The translations under genes were made by a program, and so were the position numbers. The notes below the pieces were generated by a model. It was not told where the DNA came from. It saw nothing but the letters and a program-made list of their open reading frames with translations, and did not search any database. This document shows positions 14,557 to 19,449 of a DNA stretch of 19,449 bases, piece by piece. Origin of the DNA: an uncultured bacterium (GTDB taxonomy: Bacteria > Bacillota_I > Bacilli_A > RF39 > UBA660). Numbering within the stretch: the stretch's first letter is position 1; the number at the start of each line of letters is the position of its first letter. The DNA lies in assembly GCA_905216155.1 (NCBI GenBank), contig CAJMSU010000024.1, positions 1 to 19,449 on the forward strand, read 5' to 3'.

Positions 14557-14730
14557 ATGATTAGAGAATTTAAAGAAGTGAAAGTAGTTGATGTAGGCTA
14601 TATAATTTCTTTGATATTTTTTACTTTTTATGTACATTATACTAAAAATATTTTAGATTTTATATATTTATTGATAATTAGTTCTTGTTATATAAGAATT
14701 AAGTATAGTAGGTGGAAAAAATATCATTAA
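14557..14730 (+). CDS. Small two-pass membrane protein (57 aa), uncharacterised
   Basis: This short ORF begins with ATG 14557 behind GGGAG (14546-14550) and ends at TAA 14728-14730. The protein starts MIREFKEVKVVDVGYIISLI, crosses the membrane twice (about residues 14-26 and 33-46) with a short YHYTKN-like turn between, and has a basic end (IRIKYSRWKKYH). Its tatD-side end lies 29 bases before the tatD start, so the two may share a transcript. I do not recognise the family. A good ribosome binding site, its own extended -10 and sensible hydrophobic layout support a real gene. B. subtilis has no gene between metS and yabD. Confidence 0.7.
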   Translation: MIREFKEVKVVDVGYIISLIFFTFYVHYTKNILDFIYLLIISSCYIRIKYSRWKKYH

Positions 14731-14759
14731 TATGGTATTTTTATTTTGGAGGTAATTAT

Positions 14760-15515
14760 ATGTATATAGATACTCATTGTCATTTGGAAAAGTCGGATTA
14801 CGACGATATAGATTTGGTTATAAAAGAAAATAGAGAAGCAGGTGTTTCTAAAATTATTGTTTCTGGTTATAGTAGGAAATCTATAAAAGAAGCATTAAAA
14901 TATGCTTGTCAATATAGTGATGTATATTTAACTATAGGATATCATCCATCTGAGGTTTTGGATGTTTTTGATAGTGATATTGATGAACTTGAAAAAATCA
15001 TTAAATCTAATAATAAAATAGTAGGGATTGGAGAAATTGGTCTTGATTATCATTATTCAAAAGATGATAGAGATAAACAAATAGCTTTATTTAAAGCACA
15101 ATTAGCATTAGCAGAAAAATTAAATCTGCCTGTTGTTATACATACAAGGGATGCTACTAAGGATACGATTGATATATTAAAAAAATTTAATGTGTCTGGT
15201 GTTATTCATTGCTTTAGTGGTAAATTGGAGGTTGCTGAAGAATATATAAAAATGGGATTTTTTCTTGGAATTGGTGGTGTTTTGACATTCAAAAATAGTA
15301 ATTTGTATAAAGTAATTGAAAAGGTACCTTTAGATAACATAGTTTTAGAAACTGATAGTCCTTATTTAACACCGGAACCTTTTAGAGGTAGTAAGAATAG
15401 TTCTAAATATATTCCTATAATTGCACAAAAAATAGCTTTAATAAAAAATATTGATGTTAATGATGTTAGCAGTGTTACTTTTTCTAATGCTTTGAAAATA
15501 TTTGACTTAAAATAA
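14760..15515 (+). CDS. tatD: TatD family metal-dependent deoxyribonuclease
   Basis: This TIM-barrel metallo-hydrolase (251 aa) acts as a 3'-5' DNA/RNA exonuclease in studied members. The metal ligands are in place: DTHCH (His6, His8), GEIGLDYH (Glu92), IHTRDA (His128), HCFSG (His150) and LETDSPYL (Asp199). It is the equivalent of B. subtilis yabD, which also follows metS. The ATG at 14760 is fixed by GGAGG (14748-14752); an in-frame GTG at 14712 would lie inside the upstream small gene. The promoter of the next gene overlaps its last codons. Confidence 0.95.
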   Translation: MYIDTHCHLEKSDYDDIDLVIKENREAGVSKIIVSGYSRKSIKEALKYACQYSDVYLTIGYHPSEVLDVFDSDIDELEKIIKSNNKIVGIGEIGLDYHYSKDDRDKQIALFKAQLALAEKLNLPVVIHTRDATKDTIDILKKFNVSGVIHCFSGKLEVAEEYIKMGFFLGIGGVLTFKNSNLYKVIEKVPLDNIVLETDSPYLTPEPFRGSKNSSKYIPIIAQKIALIKNIDVNDVSSVTFSNALKIFDLK

Positions 15516-15530
15516 TTAGTATGCTAATCT
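15502..15530 (+). promoter_or_regulatory. Promoter of the 3D-domain/exoprotein cassette
   Basis: TTGACT (15502-15507), a 17-base spacer and TAATCT (15525-15530) with TG at 15522-15523 as extended -10. The predicted start is near 15537, with AGAGG (15546-15550) before the ATG. The same TTGACT -35 occurs in the promoter at 11208. Confidence 0.7.
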
Positions 15531-15558
15531 TTAATTAATAAAAATAGAGGTGTGTGTA

Positions 15559-16140
15559 ATGAAGTATTTTAGCAAATATGTTACATATTTTTGTTATTTA
15601 ATGGTAGTATTTCTATTTTTATTTGTTATAGCATTTGGTAATAAGAAAATGACTGCTACTGTTTCTAATATTAATAGTACTAAAAGCGTTCCTGCTACTA
15701 GTATCTATAATATATATGCATCATCACCTTTAAAAAAGCAGTTTGTTGTTTATCCTACTTTTAATGAAGCTATAGCAAATGCAAGTAATGGTAATTCTTC
15801 TTTTATTGGAAAACTTACTGGTTATGGACCTGATTGTAAGGGATGTAGTGGTAGGCTTGCTTGCAAGGGTCAAAATGCTCGTGGTGGTAATATTTATTAT
15901 AATGATGGTACTTACGGTAAAATTAGGATAGTGGCAGCAGATAAATCTATTCCTTGTGGTTCTATTATAAAACTTAATAATATTAATATTTATTCAGAGC
16001 CTGTTGTTGCAATAGTTTTAGATAGGGGTAAAAAAATTAAGGGAAATCATTTGGATTTGTTATTTGAAACAGAAAAGAATATGAGTGGTTTTGCAACTCA
16101 ATCTAATATTCAATTTGATATAATGAGATGGGGTTATTAA
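15559..16140 (+). CDS. Membrane-anchored 3D (Asp-Asp-Asp) domain protein
   Basis: This 193-aa protein has an N-terminal membrane segment (about 8-27), a roughly 55-residue linker, and a C-terminal 3D domain, the double-psi beta-barrel related to MltA-type lytic transglycosylases and present in YabE, YocH and spore/germination cell-wall proteins. The three signature aspartates are in ADKSIPCGS (Asp128), VLDRG (Asp155) and HLDLLFET (Asp166). It probably acts on peptidoglycan outside the membrane. YabE lies at the same place in B. subtilis but is much larger, with G5 and DUF348 domains lacking here. Four cysteines (93, 96, 102, 133) sit near the active site. ATG 15559 has AGAGG upstream. Confidence 0.88.
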   Translation: MKYFSKYVTYFCYLMVVFLFLFVIAFGNKKMTATVSNINSTKSVPATSIYNIYASSPLKKQFVVYPTFNEAIANASNGNSSFIGKLTGYGPDCKGCSGRLACKGQNARGGNIYYNDGTYGKIRIVAADKSIPCGSIIKLNNINIYSEPVVAIVLDRGKKIKGNHLDLLFETEKNMSGFATQSNIQFDIMRWGY

Positions 16141-16704
16141 ATGAAAAATAGAATTAATATGATATTATTTATATGTTCTTTAGTAATTATTATAGTTAGT
16201 GGTTTAATGTTTTGCTTTTCTTTGTATGGAAAAGATAGTCATAAAAGTATTATCCTAACTTATATGAATAATAAAGAATTGAAAATAGATAATAGTTCAC
16301 CTATTACTGAGAAGATTGGAAAGAATATAACTTTTAATAAGGGTGATTATAAAACAGGTTATATGGAATTTAGTTTATCTAGTAATAGTGGTGATAAAGA
16401 AGTTATTAATTATGAAATATGTATTGTCAATAATTCTGAAAGTGAACTTTCAAAATATGTAAAATTTTATTTAACTGATTATGATACTGATAAACCAGTT
16501 TTAGGCTTTGATAAAAATATTCCAACATTTTTACAATTAAAAAAATCTAAAATTTTAATTAATGGAAAAAGTTTATATATTGGTAAGTTGAGTGGTAATG
16601 AAACAAAAAGGTTTAGACTTAGAATATGGTTAGATGATTCTTATACTATAACTGATAAGAGTAGCTATTTTGCTGCTGATATGGTGGTTAATGTATTAAA
16701 TTAG
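16141..16704 (+). CDS. Membrane-anchored exoprotein A, unknown family
   Basis: This 187-aa protein has one N-terminal membrane segment (about 7-28) followed by a probably beta-rich extracellular domain. Recognisable stretches are YMEFSLSSNSG, NYEICIVNN, KYVKFYLTDYD and a C-terminal FRLRIWLDDSYTITDKSSYF. It starts on the base after the stop of the 3D protein, so the two are tightly coupled. The next gene is a clear paralogue. I see no obvious A-X-A cleavage site after the membrane segment, so it may stay anchored. The general plan resembles TasA/camelysin-type substrates of SipW, but I cannot assign it to that family by sequence. Confidence 0.85.
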   Translation: MKNRINMILFICSLVIIIVSGLMFCFSLYGKDSHKSIILTYMNNKELKIDNSSPITEKIGKNITFNKGDYKTGYMEFSLSSNSGDKEVINYEICIVNNSESELSKYVKFYLTDYDTDKPVLGFDKNIPTFLQLKKSKILINGKSLYIGKLSGNETKRFRLRIWLDDSYTITDKSSYFAADMVVNVLN

Positions 16705-16713
16705 GAGGAAATT

Positions 16714-17280
16714 ATGGAAGATACAAAATATTCAACGAAAAAAATAATAATATATTTAGTTATTTGTACGTTTTTAATTTTATTAGTTATTGGTTTTTCC
16801 TTTAATATTTTTAATAAAATAAATAAAACTACTAAAAAGGATATTGATACTGGTACTATATATTTACAATATGTTAATGATAATAATACCTATACTTTAA
16901 ATAATCCGGTACCTATTAGTGATGATGATGCAAAAAAACAAGATAGTAATGATAGTTATTTTATTTTCTCTGTAACATGTCAGGTTGATAGCGAGGCTAG
17001 TTATGATATTTCTGTTTTAAAGGATAAAAGTTCAACTATTCCTGATGAATATATTCATTTCTATTTGGAGAAGGAAAGTAATGGTGGCTTTTCTAAGGTA
17101 TTTGAATCAAAAAAATATAAATCTATGAAAAACAGTTCTATGTCTTTAGGTACTTTTAAGTGTGAAAATGATGAAACAAATTCTTATAGACTTAGGATGT
17201 GGTTAGATAGTTCATATACTGGAGATGTTACTAACAAGTTTTATAAAATTTCATTAAATGTTAATAATAAATCTTTATAA
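16714..17280 (+). CDS. Membrane-anchored exoprotein B, paralogue of A
   Basis: This 188-aa protein has a basic N-terminus, a membrane segment (about 11-32) and an extracellular domain. It aligns with protein A along its length: TIYLQYVND against SIILTYMNN, SYFIFSVTC against GYMEFSLSS, SYDISVLKDKSS against NYEICIVNNSES, EYIHFYLEK against KYVKFYLTD, and YRLRMWLDSSYTGDVTNKFY against FRLRIWLDDSYTITDKSSYF. The shared (F/Y)RLR(I/M)WLD-SYT block is the best family signature. AGGAGG precedes ATG 16714, nine bases after A. A terminator follows, then a SipW-type signal peptidase. The function is unknown; tandem duplication suggests partners or a heteropolymer. Confidence 0.85.
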   Translation: MEDTKYSTKKIIIYLVICTFLILLVIGFSFNIFNKINKTTKKDIDTGTIYLQYVNDNNTYTLNNPVPISDDDAKKQDSNDSYFIFSVTCQVDSEASYDISVLKDKSSTIPDEYIHFYLEKESNGGFSKVFESKKYKSMKNSSMSLGTFKCENDETNSYRLRMWLDSSYTGDVTNKFYKISLNVNNKSL

Positions 17281-17284
17281 TGTT

Positions 17285-17313
17285 AAAAGAGGTGTAAAGT
17301 ATGCCTTTTTTTT
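17285..17313 (+). terminator. Terminator after exoprotein B
   Basis: AAAAGAGGT (17285-17293) pairs with GCCTTTTTT (17303-17311), including G-U pairs, across a 9-base loop and runs into a T tract. Termination may be partial, letting some transcripts reach the signal peptidase gene. Confidence 0.6.
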
Positions 17314-17314
17314 C

Positions 17315-17343
17315 TTGTAAAACTATGTTTTTAATTTTATAAG
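17315..17343 (+). promoter_or_regulatory. Possible promoter of the signal peptidase gene
   Basis: TTGTAA (17315-17320), a 17-base spacer and TATAAG (17338-17343). The predicted start is near 17350, upstream of AAAGGAG (17366-17372). It lacks the TG extension seen at the other promoters. Confidence 0.4.
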
Positions 17344-17380
17344 TGATATTATGTTATTAGGTATAAAAGGAGATGATAGA

Positions 17381-18013
17381 ATGGAAGAAGTTTTAAAATT
17401 TGAAATGACTTTTCTTGAAAAACTTAAATTTATGAGCCATTTTATCAGTAAAATATTTTTATATGTAATTTTTGTATTGCTTTTATTAGTATTTTTTATT
17501 TTTGGTATTTATTTTTTAGATACTGTTCATAATATAAGAACAAGTAGTACGAAAACACCTTTATTTAGTGCTTATGTAATAGTATCTCCTAGTATGGTTC
17601 CAACTATTAAGGTACAAGATGGTGTTATAATTAAAAGAGATAATAATTTAGAAATTGGTGATATAATAACTTTTTCATCTAGAGATCCCAGATACACAGG
17701 TCTTACTATTACACATAGAATTGTTGGAATAGAGAAAACAGAAAAGGGTGAAGTTTTATATAGAACTAAGGGTGATAATAATAATGTTTCAGATAGGTCT
17801 TTGGTTCATAGAGATGATGTTATAGGAAAAGTTTTATTTAAATTTCCAAAGGCAGGATATATTAAAAATTATTTACTTAATGGTAGTAACTTAATTTTCT
17901 TATTAATTATTTTATCTATTTTAGTAGTTTTATATGATTCTATTAAAATGATTAAAAATAGTAAAAATAAAAATCGTATAAGGTATGTAGAAGTTGATGA
18001 TGATATAATATAA
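17381..18013 (+). CDS. SipW-type (Ser/His) signal peptidase I
   Basis: This is a membrane signal peptidase of the S26B group (SipW/ER/archaeal type), which cleaves exported proteins on the outer face. The 210-aa protein has a membrane segment at about 26-46, then the catalytic block VSPSMVPTI with Ser71, GDIITF, THRIVGI with His112 replacing the lysine of the LepB type, and TKGDNNNVSD (Asp132, Asp138), followed by a second membrane segment (about 170-187) and a charged cytosolic tail. I start it at ATG 17381 because AAAGGAG (17366-17372) fits; an upstream in-frame ATG at 17351 has none. In Bacillus, SipW is encoded with its substrate TasA, so exoproteins A and B are natural candidate substrates. 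Confidence 0.9.
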   Translation: MEEVLKFEMTFLEKLKFMSHFISKIFLYVIFVLLLLVFFIFGIYFLDTVHNIRTSSTKTPLFSAYVIVSPSMVPTIKVQDGVIIKRDNNLEIGDIITFSSRDPRYTGLTITHRIVGIEKTEKGEVLYRTKGDNNNVSDRSLVHRDDVIGKVLFKFPKAGYIKNYLLNGSNLIFLLIILSILVVLYDSIKMIKNSKNKNRIRYVEVDDDII

Positions 18014-18050
18014 TTTTTATATTTATGATATATTTTTATTGGGTGGTTAT

Positions 18051-18851
18051 ATGGAAAAATATGATGTTAAATTTAAGAAAAAATATGGTCAAAATTTTTT
18101 AAAAGATGATAGAGTTGTTAAGAGAATTGCGGATAATTCTTCTATAGGTTTAAATGATTTAGTTATAGAAGTTGGACCAGGTGGTGCGATACTTACAAAA
18201 GAGTTGGCAAAAAGGGCAAAGAGCGTTTTGGCTTATGAAATAGATACTGATTTAAGATGTGAACTTGAAAAAAAATTAGTAGGATATGATAATGTTAAAA
18301 TTTTGTTTAAGGATTTCTTGGAGTCTGATATTAATAGTGACATAACTGATTATAATTATGATAATATTTATTTTATAAGTAATGTTCCATATTATATAAC
18401 AACACCAATAGTTATGAAGCTGATTGATAGTAATATAAAGTTTAAAAAAATTATGATGATGGTTCAAAAAGAAGTTGGTCAAAGATTTAGTAGTAAACCT
18501 GGCAGTAAGAGTTATTCTTCAATTTCTGTTTTTTTGGGTTATTATTATGATGTTCGTTTGGAATTTAATGTTTCTAGATATGAGTTTGTTCCTGTTCCTA
18601 ATGTGGATAGTGTTATTATTTCTTTTACAGAACGAAAGAATAGAGAAAAATTGTATAATGAGGATTTATTTCAGAGGTTGGTTAGGGATAGTTTTCAGTT
18701 TAAAAGAAAAAATATTAGAAATAATTTAAAGGGATATGATTTAAATAAAATTTTATCTGTACTTACAAAGTATGGTTTTGATCTTAGTGTAAGAGCAGAA
18801 CAATTAAGTGTGGAAATATTTGTAGAAATGGCAAATGCGTTAGTTTCTTGA
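18051..18851 (+). CDS. rsmA: 16S rRNA dimethyladenosine transferase RsmA (KsgA)
   Basis: RsmA dimethylates A1518 and A1519 of helix 45 in 16S rRNA, a late check on small-subunit assembly. The 266-aa protein has the N-terminal KKYGQNFLKD, the SAM loop VIEVGPGGAILTKEL, an acidic YEIDTDL strand, and the catalytic NVPYYITTPI; the C-terminal helical domain includes VPVPNVDSVII and FQFKRKNIRNNLKG. ATG 18051 is the family-typical start; the ribosome binding site is GGGTGG (18041-18046). In B. subtilis rnmV (RNase M5) lies immediately upstream; here that place is taken by the exoprotein/signal peptidase cassette. A TGATATATT extended -10 at 18026-18034 might give it a promoter. Confidence 0.96.
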   Translation: MEKYDVKFKKKYGQNFLKDDRVVKRIADNSSIGLNDLVIEVGPGGAILTKELAKRAKSVLAYEIDTDLRCELEKKLVGYDNVKILFKDFLESDINSDITDYNYDNIYFISNVPYYITTPIVMKLIDSNIKFKKIMMMVQKEVGQRFSSKPGSKSYSSISVFLGYYYDVRLEFNVSRYEFVPVPNVDSVIISFTERKNREKLYNEDLFQRLVRDSFQFKRKNIRNNLKGYDLNKILSVLTKYGFDLSVRAEQLSVEIFVEMANALVS

Positions 18852-18896
18852 ATATTTTCTTTTTTTTTCTCATAAATTTTATGGGAGATGATACTA

Positions 18897-19449
18897 ATGA
18901 ACTTTAAAGTAGGAGATTTAGTTACAAGGATTTCTCATAATCATGATATTTTATTTAAAATAGTTTCTATAGATAGTGATGTTGCTATTTTAAAAGGGGT
19001 GGATTTGAGACTTTATGCAGATAGTTTTGTAAATGACTTGGAAAAGGCAAGAACTGATAATAATAATGAAGATCAGAAAATTGTAGAGGAAAATTTACGA
19101 GATATAAAGATGGATAGGAGTCAATATTTTTATTTGCCTGGTAAAATTTTGCATATTGATGGGGATTCTGATTATTTAAAAAGATGTATGGATTTTTATA
19201 AGCAGATGAATGTTAAAGCTAATGGTATTACATTAAATGAAATAGACATGCCATATAAAATAGATGGATTGTTAAGGGAATATAAACCAGATATTTTGAT
19301 AATTACTGGACATGATGCCTATTATAGAGATAAGAAGAGTGGTAAATATCAAAATTCTAATAATTTTATAGATTCTGTAAAGCAGGCTCGCAAGTATGAA
19401 AAGAGTCAGGACAAACTAATTATAATAGCTGGTGCGTGTCAATCTAATT
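18897..19449 (+). CDS. yabG: Sporulation cysteine protease YabG (5' part)
   Basis: YabG is a mother-cell protease that processes spore coat and coat-associated proteins. The window contains the first 184 codons; the gene runs off the right edge and B. subtilis YabG is about 290 aa. The match is clear: MNFKVGDLVTRISHNHDILF at the start, the YFYLPGKILHIDGDSDYLKR segment, PDILIITGHDAY (132-142) with a conserved His-Asp, NNFIDSVKQARK, and IIIAGACQSN with a conserved Cys181 at the edge. His139 and Cys181 are candidate catalytic residues. GGGAG lies upstream of ATG 18897. Position after rsmA equals that of B. subtilis. With spoVT and the bofA-like gene it supports endospore formation. Confidence 0.93.
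   Translation, partial: MNFKVGDLVTRISHNHDILFKIVSIDSDVAILKGVDLRLYADSFVNDLEKARTDNNNEDQKIVEENLRDIKMDRSQYFYLPGKILHIDGDSDYLKRCMDFYKQMNVKANGITLNEIDMPYKIDGLLREYKPDILIITGHDAYYRDKKSGKYQNSNNFIDSVKQARKYEKSQDKLIIIAGACQSN

Noticed and set aside
17301..17342. 13-codon leader peptide before the signal peptidase gene
   Set aside because: An ATG follows AGAGGTG, but the sequence coincides with the stem and T tract of a terminator, which explains it better.
18276..18729. Overlapping ORFs on both strands within rsmA
   Set aside because: rsmA is a clear full-length match and the other frames are shadows with biased composition.
1..19449. Mobile elements, CRISPR arrays, tRNA or rRNA genes
   Set aside because: I saw no transposase or integrase, no terminal inverted repeats with target duplications, no regularly spaced repeats, and no tRNA or rRNA signature sequences.

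Overview
The window is a very AT-rich, fully co-oriented (all genes on +) chromosomal segment from a spore-forming, low-GC Gram-positive bacterium (Bacillota, Bacilli-like). Evidence: TGA is used as a stop (tadA, bofA-like, ricT, pth, rsmA), so this is not the Mycoplasma code. Three sporulation-associated genes are present (bofA-like, spoVT, yabG). The gene order closely follows the origin-proximal region of Bacillus subtilis (tadA/scr/dnaX/yaaK/recR/bofA ... holB/yaaT ... yabB/rsmI ... metS/yabD/yabE ... ksgA/yabG). Extreme AT content and a pared-down gene set suggest an uncultivated gut Bacilli lineage such as RF39 or an Erysipelotrichia relative; that placement is inference.

Layout. Bases 1-607 are non-coding and hold three ParB/Spo0J parS palindromes, two of them inside a diverged direct repeat. 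A short SRP RNA with its own promoter follows (608-684), then tadA. A promoter at about 1180 starts a compact unit that runs to 11205: dnaX (clamp loader), ybaB (nucleoid-associated), recR (repair), a bofA-like gene, holB (clamp loader delta'), ricT, a trmN6-like methyltransferase, rsmI (16S rRNA), pth and mfd. Spacings are tiny or negative, so these replication, repair and translation genes are probably co-transcribed. Two perfect copies of the Noc (nucleoid occlusion) binding palindrome lie in this unit, one inside dnaX and one between rsmI and pth. With the parS cluster they point to an origin-proximal region rich in chromosome-organisation signals.

From 11208 come an unrecognised 222-aa helical protein with its own promoter and strong terminator, spoVT, a methionine T-box riboswitch controlling metG, an unannotated 57-aa membrane protein, and tatD. 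From about 15500 is the most distinctive part: a membrane-anchored 3D-domain protein (yabE position), two adjacent paralogous single-pass membrane exoproteins (187 and 188 aa) of unknown family, and a SipW-type (Ser/His, S26B) signal peptidase. This cassette sits where B. subtilis carries rnmV. The window closes with rsmA (ksgA) and the first 184 codons of yabG, a sporulation protease.

Relative to B. subtilis, tmk, yabA, rnmV and fin are missing from their expected slots, and pth-mfd-spoVT has been brought in between rsmI and metG.
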